64,000 bases of DNA from Bradyrhizobium sp. CIAT3101 (lineage in GTDB: Bacteria; Pseudomonadota; Alphaproteobacteria; Rhizobiales; Xanthobacteraceae): NCBI RefSeq assembly GCF_029714945.1, contig NZ_CP121634.1, positions 4,919,001 through 4,983,000 on the forward strand. Direction: 5' to 3'. Positions within the stretch are counted from its first letter, which is position 1. Every line of letters starts with the position of its first letter. A program made the position numbers and the translations under genes. The notes under the pieces are model-generated. The model searched no databases and was not told the DNA's origin. It was given only the letters and a program-made list of their open reading frames with translations. Of this stretch, positions 8,003 to 18,291 are shown piece after piece.

Positions 8003-8413
8003 TTACCCGTCGATCTTGGCCGGACGCAGCTCGACCGATTCGCCGCAGCCGCAGGCGGAGATCTGGTTGGGGTTGTTGAAGACGAACTGGGCCTGCATCT
8101 TGTCGGCCTTGTAGTCCATCTCGGTGCCGAGCAGGAACAGCACGGCCTTGGGGTCGACCAGGATCTTGACGCCCTTGTCCTCGACGACCTCATCGGTCGC
8201 GCGGATCTCGTGGGCGTATTCGACCGTGTAGGACTGGCCGGCGCAGCCGCCGTTCTTGACGCCGACGCGCAGGCCGACGATCTCGGAATCGGCGCGCTGG
8301 GTGAGTTCGGAGATGCGCTGGGCAGCGGCATCCGTCAACCGCATCACCTGCGGGCGGGGCCGCCGCGGCTTCGGAGTGGATGCTGGTGTCGAGCCGGACG
8401 AAATCTGTGTCAT
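8003..8413 (-). CDS. sufA: A-type Fe-S cluster carrier SufA (HesB/IscA family)
   Basis: 136 residues. A-type carriers take Fe-S clusters from the SufBCD scaffold and pass them to apo-enzymes. The three cluster cysteines are visible: one in NGGCAGQSY and two in the C-terminal ACGCGES. A 24-residue Pro/Arg-rich N-terminal extension precedes the domain, which starts at VMRLTDAAAQRISEL. Last gene of the suf cluster, 49 bp after sufT on the same strand. Confidence 0.93.
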   Translation of the reverse strand: MTQISSGSTPASTPKPRRPRPQVMRLTDAAAQRISELTQRADSEIVGLRVGVKNGGCAGQSYTVEYAHEIRATDEVVEDKGVKILVDPKAVLFLLGTEMDYKADKMQAQFVFNNPNQISACGCGESVELRPAKIDG

Positions 8414-8462
8414 GTCAGTGATGTGGTCCGTTGCTGAACGAATTCAATGCCAGAGTTACGCG

Positions 8463-8834
8463 TCACCACATGTTGAGGACGAGGCGGGCCTCGTCGCTCA
8501 TGCGTTCCGGCGACCAGGCCGGCTCCCAGACCACCTTGACGTCGACCACGCCGACGCCGGGAACGCTGGCGACCGCGTTCTCGACCATGGTCGGCAGCTC
8601 ACCGGCGGCCGGGCAGTTCGGCGTCGTCAGCGTCATCTGCACGTCGACGGAACGATCGTCCTTGATCTCGACCTTGTAGATCAGGCCAAGCTCGTAGATG
8701 TCGGCCGGGATTTCCGGATCGAACACGGTCTTGAGGCCCGCGATGATCTCGGTGGTCAGGCGTTCGGTCTCCTCCGGCGGCAGCGCCGAATGAGTCTCCA
8801 TCGGATTGGCTTTGATTTCGGCCGTGTCACTCAT
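8463..8834 (-). CDS. sufT: SUF system assembly protein SufT (DUF59/MIP18 family)
   Basis: 123 residues. MIP18-family protein that helps Fe-S protein maturation; placement directly after sufS is standard for the Suf form. Motifs: TVFDPEIPADIYELGLIYKVEI (the DPE and DxGL elements), then LTTPNCPAAGELPTMVENAV with the conserved Cys, and the closing WEPAWSPERMSDEARL. Start codon overlaps the sufS stop by four bases (ATGA), so the two are translationally coupled. Confidence 0.93.
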   Translation of the reverse strand: MSDTAEIKANPMETHSALPPEETERLTTEIIAGLKTVFDPEIPADIYELGLIYKVEIKDDRSVDVQMTLTTPNCPAAGELPTMVENAVASVPGVGVVDVKVVWEPAWSPERMSDEARLVLNMW

Positions 8835-10078
8835 GCGAACAAATCCCGCGCCTTCAACAGCGCCTGTGCCAGATGATCGACTTCTTCCCGCGTATTATAC
8901 ATGCCGAACGAGGCGCGGCAGGTGGCGGTCACGTTGAACCGCTCTAAAAGCGGCATCACGCAATGGGTGCCGGCGCGGACCGCGATGCCCTGACGGTCGA
9001 TCACGGTGGCGACGTCGTGGGCGTGCGCACCCTTCAGCTCGAAGGAGATCACAGGGCCCTTGCCGCGTGCCGTACCGATCAGCCTAAGCGAGTTGATCTC
9101 GCGCAGCTTCTCCTGGGCGTAAGCGGTGAGATCGGCCTCGTGTGCGGCGATGCGCTCCTTGCCGATCGAATTGACGTAATCGATGGCCGCGCCAAGGCCG
9201 ACGGCCTCGACGATCGCCGGCGTGCCCGCCTCGAACTTGTGCGGGGGATCGCCATAGGTGACGATCTCGCGCGAGACCTCGCGGATCATCTCGCCGCCGC
9301 CATTGAAGGGGCGCATCGCGACGAGGTGGTCGTACTTGGCCCAGAGCACGCCGATGCCGGTCGGCCCGTACACCTTGTGGCCGGTGAAGACGTAGAAGTC
9401 GCAGCCGATGTCCTGAACGTCGACCGGCAAATGCACAGCGCCCTGGCTGCCGTCGACCAGCACGGGAATGCCGCGGGCATGCGCAATCTTCACGACGTCC
9501 TTGACCGGCACGATGGTGCCGAGCGCATTCGACATCTGCGTGATCGCGACCAGCTTGGTCTTCGACGTCAGCAGCTTCTCGAACTCGTCGATCAGGAAGT
9601 TGCCCTCATCATCGACCGGCGCCCACTTGATCACCGCGCCCTGACGTTCCCTGAGGAAATGCCAAGGCACGATGTTGGAGTGGTGCTCCATGATCGAGAT
9701 GACGATCTCGTCGCCTTCCTTGATGTTCGGCCCGCCCCAGGACGAGGCGACCAGATTGATCGCCTCAGTCGCATTGCGGGTGAAGATCACTTCCTCGGTG
9801 CGGGCAGCGTTGATGAACTGCGCGGCCTTGGTGCGACCGCCCTCATAGGCTTCGGTCGCGGCATTGGCGAGGTAATGCAGGCCGCGGTGGACGTTGGCGT
9901 ATTCGGACTGATAGGCCTGCGTCATGCGCTCCAGCACAGCGCTCGGCTTCTGCGCGGATGCCGCGTTGTCGAGATAGACCAGCGGCTTGCCGTAGACCTG
10001 CATGGCGAGCGCAGGAAAGTCCTGGCGCACCCGCGCGACGTCATAGGCACCGTTCTTGACCGCGGGATGCGTGCTCAT
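8831..10078 (-). CDS. sufS: Cysteine desulfurase SufS (group II)
   Basis: 415 residues. PLP enzyme that removes sulfur from cysteine for cluster building. PLP lysine in YVFTGHKVYGPTGIGVLW, substrate/PLP His in IMEHHSNIVPWHF, and the active-site Cys in RAGTHCVMPLLERF near the C-terminus. Group II enzymes normally need SufE or SufU as sulfur acceptor; neither gene is in this window. Overlaps sufD by four bases upstream and sufT by four downstream, so it lies inside a tight operon. Confidence 0.95.
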   Translation of the reverse strand: MSTHPAVKNGAYDVARVRQDFPALAMQVYGKPLVYLDNAASAQKPSAVLERMTQAYQSEYANVHRGLHYLANAATEAYEGGRTKAAQFINAARTEEVIFTRNATEAINLVASSWGGPNIKEGDEIVISIMEHHSNIVPWHFLRERQGAVIKWAPVDDEGNFLIDEFEKLLTSKTKLVAITQMSNALGTIVPVKDVVKIAHARGIPVLVDGSQGAVHLPVDVQDIGCDFYVFTGHKVYGPTGIGVLWAKYDHLVAMRPFNGGGEMIREVSREIVTYGDPPHKFEAGTPAIVEAVGLGAAIDYVNSIGKERIAAHEADLTAYAQEKLREINSLRLIGTARGKGPVISFELKGAHAHDVATVIDRQGIAVRAGTHCVMPLLERFNVTATCRASFGMYNTREEVDHLAQALLKARDLFA

Positions 10079-11379
10079 TGGCGGCGCTCCAGCCAGCGCT
10101 CGGCAATGCCGATCACATGCTCGCGCAAATCATCGTCGGCGATCTGCTCGACTGCTTCGCCGACAAAGGCCTGGATCAGCAGCGCCTGGGCCTGCTTCTC
10201 GGGCAGGCCGCGCGCCTTCAAATAGAACAGCAGGCTGTCGTCCAGCGCGCCGGCAGTGGCGCCGTGGCCGCAGGAGACGTCGTCGGCAAAGATTTCCAGC
10301 TCCGGCTTGTTGTCGGCCTCGGCTTCGTCCGAGAGCAGCAGCGCGCGGGTCATCATCTTGCCGTCGGTCTTCTGCGCATCGGGACGAACGATGATGCGGC
10401 CCTGGAACACCGAATGGGCGCGATCGTCGATCACCGCACGGAAGACTTCACGGCTGACACAGTTCGGCACGGCGTGGTCGACGACCAGCGTGGTGTCGCC
10501 ATGCTCGGTCTTCTGCAACAAGTTCACGCCGTTGGCGGAGAGCTCACTGCCCTCGCCTGCCAGCGTGATGAATCCCTGCAGGCGGCTGACCGCCGCGCCG
10601 GTCGTCATGTTGAAGAAGTTGAACTTCACATTGGCGCCGACGGTGACGAAATGCGACGAGACGTTCAGCGCGTCGGGCGCATCGTCCATCAGGCGGATAT
10701 GCGCGACATCCGCATCGTCGCCGACCGTGACGAGCACGGCGTCATTGATCTGGTAGGCATTGGCGCCAGCGGCAACGAAGGTCTCGACGATGGTGGCGCG
10801 GGCGCCCTTCCCGATCGCGACCTGCGAACGGGTGAAGCTGGATGCGGAAGCGGCCGTCGCGATGTGGATGATCTGGATCGGTGCGGACAGTTGCGTACCG
10901 TCGGCAATCGACAGCACCACGCCATCGGTCGCCATCGCCGCGTTCAGCGCGATCACGGCGTCGGTGGACGCGGTCTTCAGCAGGCCCGCATCCTTCTCCA
11001 GCGTCTCCCGCGACGTCTTGAAGCCCGCTTCAGTGGCGAGCGCCTTGACGTCGGACAGATCGGCCGCGAACACGCCGTCGACCAGCACCAGCTTGCGGGC
11101 GCCGCCGATCGCATGCGCCTTCACGGCGTCCGCAGCACGCTTCAGAGCGGCCGCATCCGGCGCGGCTGCGAGCGGCAGCACCTCGCCGACCAGCGCGCGC
11201 AGGTCGGTGTATTTCCATTCCTCGATCCGGCGGTGCGGCAGGCCGAGACGCTCATAGGTCTCGAACGCCTCGCGGCGCGCTGCGATCACGGTCGGCGCAC
11301 CCGGCAAACGGCCTTCGGCGCTGGTGAAGAGATCGCTCACCGCGCGGCCCTTTCCGGTCTTTGCCACAGCAACGTTCAT
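10075..11379 (-). CDS. sufD: Fe-S scaffold subunit SufD
   Basis: 434 residues. SufD partners SufB in the SufBC2D scaffold and is needed for iron entry (family knowledge). The beta-helix core holds the family signatures RRIEEWKYTDLR near residue 60 and, near the C-terminus, DEAEADNKPELEIFADDVSCGHGATAG in which the cysteine and CGHG motif are conserved. The C-terminal helix LPEKQAQALLIQAFVGEAVE is the segment that contacts SufC. Eleven bp after sufC. Confidence 0.95.
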   Translation of the reverse strand: MNVAVAKTGKGRAVSDLFTSAEGRLPGAPTVIAARREAFETYERLGLPHRRIEEWKYTDLRALVGEVLPLAAAPDAAALKRAADAVKAHAIGGARKLVLVDGVFAADLSDVKALATEAGFKTSRETLEKDAGLLKTASTDAVIALNAAMATDGVVLSIADGTQLSAPIQIIHIATAASASSFTRSQVAIGKGARATIVETFVAAGANAYQINDAVLVTVGDDADVAHIRLMDDAPDALNVSSHFVTVGANVKFNFFNMTTGAAVSRLQGFITLAGEGSELSANGVNLLQKTEHGDTTLVVDHAVPNCVSREVFRAVIDDRAHSVFQGRIIVRPDAQKTDGKMMTRALLLSDEAEADNKPELEIFADDVSCGHGATAGALDDSLLFYLKARGLPEKQAQALLIQAFVGEAVEQIADDDLREHVIGIAERWLERRQ

Positions 11380-11390
11380 TGCAACATTCC

Positions 11391-12143
11391 TTACGCGGCA
11401 TCCTCGAATTGGGTGTAGCCGGACGCTTCCAGCTCGAGCGCCAATTCCTTGCCGCCGCTCTTCACGACGCGGCCCTTCGACATCACGTGCACGATGTCGG
11501 GCACGATGTAGTTGAGGAGGCGCTGATAGTGGGTGATGACGACCATCGCGCGCTTGGGCGAATGCAGCGCGTTGACGCCATCGGCCGCGATGCGCAGCGC
11601 GTCGATGTCGAGGCCGGAATCCATCTCGTCGAGGATGCAGAGGCTCGGCTCGAACAGCGCCATCTGCAGCACCTCGTTGCGCTTCTTCTCGCCGCCGGAG
11701 AAGCCGACATTGACGCCGCGCTTGAGCATGTCCTGCGGGATGTTCAGCGACTTCGAGACCTCGCGGACCTTCTTCAGGAAGTCAGGCGTCGAATATTCGC
11801 TCTCGCCGCGCGCTTTGCGCTGTGCGTTCAGCGCGGTGCGCAGGAAGGTCATGGTGGCGACGCCGGGGATCTCGACCGGATACTGGAACGCCAGGAACAC
11901 GCCCTTGGCGGCGCGCTCGTCCGGCGACATCTCCAGCAGGTCCTCGCCCTTGAACAGGATCTGGCCGTCGGTGACCTCATAGCCGGGCTTGCCGGCGATG
12001 ACGTGGGAGAGCGTCGACTTCCCGGAGCCGTTCGGCCCCATGATCGCGTGGATCTCGCCCTCGTTCACGGTCAGCGTCAGCCCGTGCAGGATCTCACGCT
12101 CCTCGACACGAACCTTCAGGTCTTTCACTTCAAGCAAAGCCAT
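11391..12143 (-). CDS. sufC: Fe-S assembly ATPase SufC
   Basis: 250 residues. ABC-type ATPase driving conformational change of SufB-SufD. Walker A GPNGSGKST near residues 36-44, signature FSGGEKKRNE, Walker B CILDEMDSGLDID, switch His in VVITHYQRLL. No membrane partner exists, as expected. Follows sufB after a 131-bp gap that holds a large palindromic repeat; 11 bp before sufD. Confidence 0.96.
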   Translation of the reverse strand: MALLEVKDLKVRVEEREILHGLTLTVNEGEIHAIMGPNGSGKSTLSHVIAGKPGYEVTDGQILFKGEDLLEMSPDERAAKGVFLAFQYPVEIPGVATMTFLRTALNAQRKARGESEYSTPDFLKKVREVSKSLNIPQDMLKRGVNVGFSGGEKKRNEVLQMALFEPSLCILDEMDSGLDIDALRIAADGVNALHSPKRAMVVITHYQRLLNYIVPDIVHVMSKGRVVKSGGKELALELEASGYTQFEDAA

Positions 12144-12162
12144 TATGTTTTTCCATCTATCC

Positions 12163-12268
12163 CCTCATCCTGAGGAGCGCCGAAGGCGCGTCTCGAAGGA
12201 TTGAGGCCAACAATCTTTCCGTATCCATCCTTCGAGACGGCCGCTTGCGCGGCCTCCTCAGGATGAGG
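12163..12268. repeat. Large cruciform repeat between sufB and sufC
   Basis: The left arm (12163-12201) and right arm (12227-12268) are near-perfect inverted copies opening with CCTCATCCTGAGGAG and ending TCTCGAAGGAT. Each arm has its own small hairpin (GCGCC-GAA-GGCGC on the left, GGCCGC-TTGC-GCGGCC on the right), so the RNA would fold into a three-armed structure. It belongs to a dispersed repeat family of this bacterial group. Being inside the suf transcript it could change the ratio of sufB to downstream message. Confidence 0.8.
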
Positions 12269-12274
12269 TCGGAG

Positions 12275-13771
<1,497 letters not shown>

Positions 13772-13852
13772 TCTATCCTCCGCTCGCGGTTTCAAGGACC
13801 GCGGTGGATCAAACTCGGACGAGTATTACGATGTTTCTGTGCGGAAAGCACG

Positions 13853-13872
13853 GGCTTAGAACCGTTCAAGCC
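13853..13872. promoter_or_regulatory. Imperfect palindrome ahead of sufB, possible iron-responsive (Irr/ICE-like) site
   Basis: GGCTTAGAACCGTTCAAGCC has 5-bp outer arms GGCTT/AAGCC and an inner GAAC/GTTC pair. The core TTAGAACCGTTCAA loosely resembles the Irr-type iron control element TTAGAA...TTCTAA of Rhizobiales, where suf operons are commonly iron regulated. It could also be a weak terminator of the IscS-like gene, whose stop lies 13 bp upstream. Confidence 0.35.
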
Positions 13873-13884
13873 GTGTTTCATCGC

Positions 13885-15024
13885 TTAGCCTCTAAGTAGG
13901 GTATTACCGAGCTTTCGCCAAGCCTCTAACGCCCTATTGATGTCATCAGGTTGCGTGGACCAGCCCAGACTGAGGCGCACCGCTCCCTGGGCGACGGTGG
14001 CATCATACCCCATCGCCGAGAGCACGTGGGACGGCTGGACCTTGCCCGAGGAACACGCCGAACCGGAGGATACGGCGATGCCTTCGAGGTCGAAGCCGAT
14101 CACGGCCGTCTCGGCCTTGAGCCCCGGCGCCGTGAACAAGACGGTATTCGGCAACCTCTTGCCATCTTCCGCGAAGATGGTCGCCCCAGCAATAGCCCGA
14201 AGGCCATTTCCCAAGCGATCTCTTAGGCTTGTCATCCGCTCCGCATCTTCCGGCAGAGCCTGAAGGGCGGCCTTCACCGCAGCCCCGAAACCGGAGATCC
14301 CGGCGACATTCTCGGTTCCCGCCCGCCGGCCGAGCTCCTGTCCGCCGCCCCGCAGCACCGGTTCCAACCCGGCCAGTCCCTCGGCCACGACCAGCGCGCC
14401 GACGCCCTTGGGACCGCCGATCTTGTGGCCAGAAAAGGTCGCAAGGTCCGCGCCTAGCGCGTTAATATTGAAAGCAATTTTGCCAAGGGCCTGGATCGCA
14501 TCGACATGCAGGAGGCCGCCGGCCTCATGGACAATCGGCGCCGCCTCGGCGACAGGCTGGAGCGCCCCCGTCTCGTTGTTGGCCGCCATGATCGAGACCA
14601 GTGCGGGCGGACCATCAGCGAGCAGAGCCCGGAGATGGTCGAGGTCGACGACGCCTGAGCGCGTGACCCGGATCTGGCCAATGTCGTCGGCCGGAAACCG
14701 GCCGCCCGCCAGCACCGAGGCATGCTCGACCGCGGAAACCAGAAGTCGCCGCACCGGTTCGCCCGATCGGCTGCGCAAGCCGGGCGACAGCGCCAGCGCG
14801 TTAGCCTCGGTTCCGGCGGAGGTGAAAACCACGTTTCGCGGCAGCGCGCCGACGGCCGCCGCTAGCGTACCACGGGCGTCCTCGATCAGCCGCCGCGCCT
14901 CGCGTCCCTCGGCATGGACCGAGGACGGATTGCCGATCAGCTCGTAAGCGGCCAGCATCGCTGCGCGCGCCTCGGCGCGCAGCGGTGTGGTCGCATTCCA
15001 GTCGAGATAGACGCGGCTCGGCAT
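13885..15024 (-). CDS. Cysteine desulfurase, IscS/NifS family (group I)
   Basis: 379 residues. PLP enzyme releasing sulfur from cysteine. PLP lysine in FSGHKIGGPKGVGALV, opening YLDWNATTPLR, and the mobile-loop catalytic Cys in VSSGSACSSGKVQPSHVL. This is the group I type, distinct from SufS, and the loop is long as in IscS/NifS. Placed 113 bp upstream of sufB on the same strand, it may supply sulfur to the Suf system or to tRNA thiolation; sequence alone does not decide between IscS, NifS and a dedicated form. No Rrf2/IscR regulator gene is seen next to it. Confidence 0.9.
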   Translation of the reverse strand: MPSRVYLDWNATTPLRAEARAAMLAAYELIGNPSSVHAEGREARRLIEDARGTLAAAVGALPRNVVFTSAGTEANALALSPGLRSRSGEPVRRLLVSAVEHASVLAGGRFPADDIGQIRVTRSGVVDLDHLRALLADGPPALVSIMAANNETGALQPVAEAAPIVHEAGGLLHVDAIQALGKIAFNINALGADLATFSGHKIGGPKGVGALVVAEGLAGLEPVLRGGGQELGRRAGTENVAGISGFGAAVKAALQALPEDAERMTSLRDRLGNGLRAIAGATIFAEDGKRLPNTVLFTAPGLKAETAVIGFDLEGIAVSSGSACSSGKVQPSHVLSAMGYDATVAQGAVRLSLGWSTQPDDINRALEAWRKLGNTLLRG

Positions 15025-15075
15025 GGCGCCCTCTTAGCACCTTTTGCCCCGGCGCCAATCGGCAGCCATCGCGCA

Positions 15076-16284
15076 TCAGGCCGGCTGTTGCTGCGCAATT
15101 CGACCAACGGAACGGGGCTCCATCCGCAGTCCGAACAGCGGCCGCAGCCAGGCGATCCGGCGCGCGACCTCGTAGGTGACGAGACAGGCGAGCGCGGTGC
15201 CGACAATCACGATCGCAGCCTCACTTCCCGCAGACAGCCCGCTGCCTCGTAGCGCATGTGCGATCATGATGATCGCAGTCTGATGCACGATGTAATAGGG
15301 AAAGATCGCATCGGTGAGATAGCGCCGCGCAGGGCCATTAGCCTTCAGATGTCGCCGCGCAAAGCCGAGCACCGCCGCCATCGCCAGCCATTGGTAGCAG
15401 CCATAGACGGAGCTCGCGAACCATTTCGGCACCGACGAAGGCGCCAACAAGCCGGCATAGACAACGACGAAGATGGTGAAGCAGCCAGCCGCCACGGTGA
15501 GCGCTAGCCATCGTTGCCGCTCGTTGTCGCGCCAGATGCCATCCTGGCGGGCGAGCAGGAAGCCGATAAGGAACGCACTCGCGTAGTCCGCGTGATTGTA
15601 CCAGTCACCGAACAGCGCATGAGTCGACGGGAAGATCGGCGAGAGAAACAGCCGCCAGGCTGCAAACAGCAGGCAGGGCAGCACCAGCAGCCATGGTCCG
15701 GCGAGGACGGCCGCCATCCTCTCACCCATCCAGTCGGCAGCCTTCGGCCACACCCACAGCACGCCAGCCAGCGCCATGGTGTAGACCCAGAGATAGACCA
15801 CGAACCAGAGATGGTTCCAGGTCGGCTGCGCAATGCAGGGGTTCGGACAGAACTGCGCCCCGAACGCCAGATAATGGTGGACGTAATAATCAGCGAAACC
15901 TTGGAGATAAGAGGCTTGGGGATAGCCGAGGCTCTCGACGATCTGGAGATAGGATTGCGGCGGCACGATCACGAGCATGCCGAAGATCAGCGGGATCAGA
16001 AGCCGCGCCGATCGAGCACGGGCGAAGGCGGCCAAGCGAACTTTCCCCAGCATGAAGCGGCTGGCGACCCCGGAAACCAGGAACAGCAGCGACAGCCGCC
16101 AGGGATTGAGCACCAGCATCGCTGGCTCCAGCCAGGTCAGCCGGTGCTCGCTCTTGATGTGAAATCCCCAGGACACGTAGAGCATGCCGACGTGGTAGAA
16201 GATCAGCGACCCAAAGGCTAAAATCCGCACCCAATCCAGATCGATGCGTCGTTCCGAGTTTGCTGATTGCTGCGGTGTTGACAT
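15076..16284 (-). CDS. Membrane acyltransferase (acyltransferase 3 family)
   Basis: 402 residues, about ten predicted membrane segments. Acyltransferase 3 proteins move acyl groups (often acetyl or succinyl) to surface sugars or lipids. Signatures: DLDWVRILAFGSLIFYHVGMLY at the N-terminus, with the Arg and His of the family R-x10-H motif, and the PTWNHLWFVVYLWVY segment seen in the OafA/OpgC-like group. Target glycan unknown. Its start is only 44 bp from the start of the divergent LytTR gene, which points to a functional pair. Confidence 0.85.
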   Translation of the reverse strand: MSTPQQSANSERRIDLDWVRILAFGSLIFYHVGMLYVSWGFHIKSEHRLTWLEPAMLVLNPWRLSLLFLVSGVASRFMLGKVRLAAFARARSARLLIPLIFGMLVIVPPQSYLQIVESLGYPQASYLQGFADYYVHHYLAFGAQFCPNPCIAQPTWNHLWFVVYLWVYTMALAGVLWVWPKAADWMGERMAAVLAGPWLLVLPCLLFAAWRLFLSPIFPSTHALFGDWYNHADYASAFLIGFLLARQDGIWRDNERQRWLALTVAAGCFTIFVVVYAGLLAPSSVPKWFASSVYGCYQWLAMAAVLGFARRHLKANGPARRYLTDAIFPYYIVHQTAIIMIAHALRGSGLSAGSEAAIVIVGTALACLVTYEVARRIAWLRPLFGLRMEPRSVGRIAQQQPA

Positions 16285-16328
16285 GGTGTTCTGCTCCTTG
16301 ACGGCAAGACAAACGCGGTTTTCGGGCC

Positions 16329-17282
16329 ATGGCTGACGGCCAAAATGCCCCCGAAACGGAGCGCGTCGAGACGGTTTGGGATCAGAACCGGGCGCGAGGG
16401 GACGAATCGTCCCCGGCCGGGACGAACGGTTGGCGCGGTGGGATCAGCGGCGGCGAGTGGACGACGTTCGCGACCATCGCACCCGTCGCGCTTGCCATCG
16501 GTATCGTCAATGCACTGTCAGGCGCACAGGACGCCGCCTGGCGTGGCGACAGCTCCGATGTCGGCCAGCGGTTGTTTTGGGAGCTGTCGAGCATCAGCGT
16601 CATCCTGCTGCTGGTGCCGATCCTGGCGCTGGCCGTTCGGCGCATGCGCGAGACGAAGGTCTTGGTGGCGCGGATCGGAATCGCTGCGGCCGCCCTGCTC
16701 GGCTTCTCGGCCCTCCACATCACCGGCATGGTGGGCTTGCGGAAACTCCTGCTTTGGCTCGCTGGAGGCACCTACGACTTCCACTTCTCGCTGGCGACGG
16801 TCCTGTACGAGTTCCGCAAGGATGCCGTCACCGCGCTCCTGCTGAGCGCAACGCTGTGGCTGATCGAAAGCCGGCGTGAGCTGAGGAAGGCCGCGCACGC
16901 GGCCGCAACCATGCCGGCCGCTCCGCAGGAGCACCCCTCATCCGATCTGATCTGGCTCCGGGACGGCACCAGCCGCATCCGCGTCGCGCCGCGTGACATC
17001 CTCTGGGTCGCCTCCGCCGGCAATTACATCGAATACATCCTCGCCAACGGCACCCAGCACCTGATCCGCGGTACGCTGGCTGCGACCGAAAGCGAGCTCG
17101 CCCGCTTCGCCATCGTGCGCGTGCACCGGACCCGGCTCGCCAACCTCGACCGCGTAAGCGGCGTGGAGTTCAAGCCATCAGGGGATTTCGAGCTCACATT
17201 CGACAACGGGCAAACGCTTGGGGGCAGCCGTCGTTACCGGCCCGCGGTCGCCGCGCTCGGAGGGCGCACGGCGCCCGTGTGA
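16329..17282 (+). CDS. Membrane-anchored LytTR-type DNA-binding regulator
   Basis: 317 residues. Four hydrophobic segments between about residues 45 and 180 (for instance FATIAPVALAIGIVNAL and SVILLLVPILALAV), then a cytoplasmic LytTR domain from about 210 to 310: IWLRDGTSRIRVAPRDILWVASAGNYIEYIL, VRVHRTRLANLDRV and GGSRRYRPAV near the end. LytTR domains bind imperfect direct repeats in DNA; membrane-linked forms lack a response-regulator receiver domain and probably sense the membrane or envelope directly. ATG start 44 bp from the divergent acyltransferase gene, its likely target. Confidence 0.87.
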   Translation: MADGQNAPETERVETVWDQNRARGDESSPAGTNGWRGGISGGEWTTFATIAPVALAIGIVNALSGAQDAAWRGDSSDVGQRLFWELSSISVILLLVPILALAVRRMRETKVLVARIGIAAAALLGFSALHITGMVGLRKLLLWLAGGTYDFHFSLATVLYEFRKDAVTALLLSATLWLIESRRELRKAAHAAATMPAAPQEHPSSDLIWLRDGTSRIRVAPRDILWVASAGNYIEYILANGTQHLIRGTLAATESELARFAIVRVHRTRLANLDRVSGVEFKPSGDFELTFDNGQTLGGSRRYRPAVAALGGRTAPV

Positions 17283-17636
17283 ATCGCTCGCCAAATCGCC
17301 CGAACGATCGATAAACGGTCGTGATTCCAATCAGTTGCCGCCACGGATGCGGGACGGGCCATTGGCCCGATTCATCCCGGCCGCCTTGGGCATGACACCG
17401 CGATGGCCGGCTAAGTTCTTGAGCATATTGGCAGATGTCGAAGATGCTTGCTTTTAGCCCCGCCGCCTATGTTAGAACGCGCACCGTCAAGTCACCGCGC
17501 GCCATTTGCGCATCACCGCGAGGCGCACGCCTTCTCGTCCTTCCATTCGCGCTCTCGCCGGCGTCGCTGCCGATGAGGCCACAATCGGTTGATTGCGGAG
17601 AACCGTCTCTCCAGGACATCAATCAAGAGATCATCC
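17283..17636. other. 354-bp gene-free stretch
   Basis: No open frame with a ribosome binding site. A small hairpin CGGGCC-ATT-GGCCCG at 17355-17369 may end the LytTR message. A TATGTT at 17468-17473 looks like a -10 but has no -35 at proper spacing. Nothing else recognised. Confidence 0.5.
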
Positions 17637-18284
17637 ATGCCTGAAGTCATTTTCACTGGCCCCGCCGGCCGTCTCGAAGGCCGCTATCACCCGGCCAAGC
17701 AGAAGAACGCGCCGATCGCGATGATCCTGCATCCGCATCCGCAGTTTCACGGCACGATGAACCATCAGATCGTGTACCAGTGCTACTACGCCTTCGCGCA
17801 TCGCGGCTTCTCGGTGCTGCGCTTCAACTTCCGCGGCGTCGGCCGCAGCCAGGGCTCGTTCGACCACGGCACCGGCGAATTGTCGGATGCGGCGGCGGCT
17901 CTCGACTGGGCGCAGACCATCAATCCCGAGGCGCGCGCTTGCTGGGTCGCCGGCTTCTCCTTCGGCGCGTGGATCGGCATGCAGCTTCTGATGCGCCGCC
18001 CCGAGGTCGAAGGCTTCATCTCGATCGCGCCGCCCGCGAACCTTTACGACTTCTCGTTCCTTGCGCCCTGCCCGTCGTCGGGCCTGATCGTGCATGGCGA
18101 GAAGGATGCCGTGGTGCCGCCGAAGGACGTCAACACGCTGGTCGAGAAGCTGAAGACGCAGAAGGGCATCGTGATCGACCAGCAGGTCATCCCCGGCGCC
18201 AACCACTTCTTCGACGCCAAGCTCGAGCCGCTGATGGAAACCATCACGGCCTATCTCGACATGCGCCTCGCCAACGTGCGGTAA
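17637..18284 (+). CDS. Alpha/beta hydrolase
   Basis: 215 residues from ATG 17637 (AGAGAT ten bases upstream); an in-frame ATG at 17589 would add 16 residues unlike the family. Typical small rhizobial hydrolase of the serine aminopeptidase S33/dienelactone type: MILHPHPQFHGTMNHQIVY, oxyanion region RFNFRGVGRSQGSFDHG, nucleophile elbow AGFSFGAWIG with Ser at the GFSFG centre, acid in HGEKDAVVPP and His in PGANHFFDAKL. Substrate unknown. Eight bp before the DUF1697 gene, so probably co-transcribed. Confidence 0.88.
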   Translation: MPEVIFTGPAGRLEGRYHPAKQKNAPIAMILHPHPQFHGTMNHQIVYQCYYAFAHRGFSVLRFNFRGVGRSQGSFDHGTGELSDAAAALDWAQTINPEARACWVAGFSFGAWIGMQLLMRRPEVEGFISIAPPANLYDFSFLAPCPSSGLIVHGEKDAVVPPKDVNTLVEKLKTQKGIVIDQQVIPGANHFFDAKLEPLMETITAYLDMRLANVR

Positions 18285-18291
18285 GCATGAC

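Noticed and set aside
17448..17473. Promoter for the alpha/beta hydrolase (TTGCTT ... TATGTT)
   Set aside because: Spacer is only 14 bp; no other credible -35.
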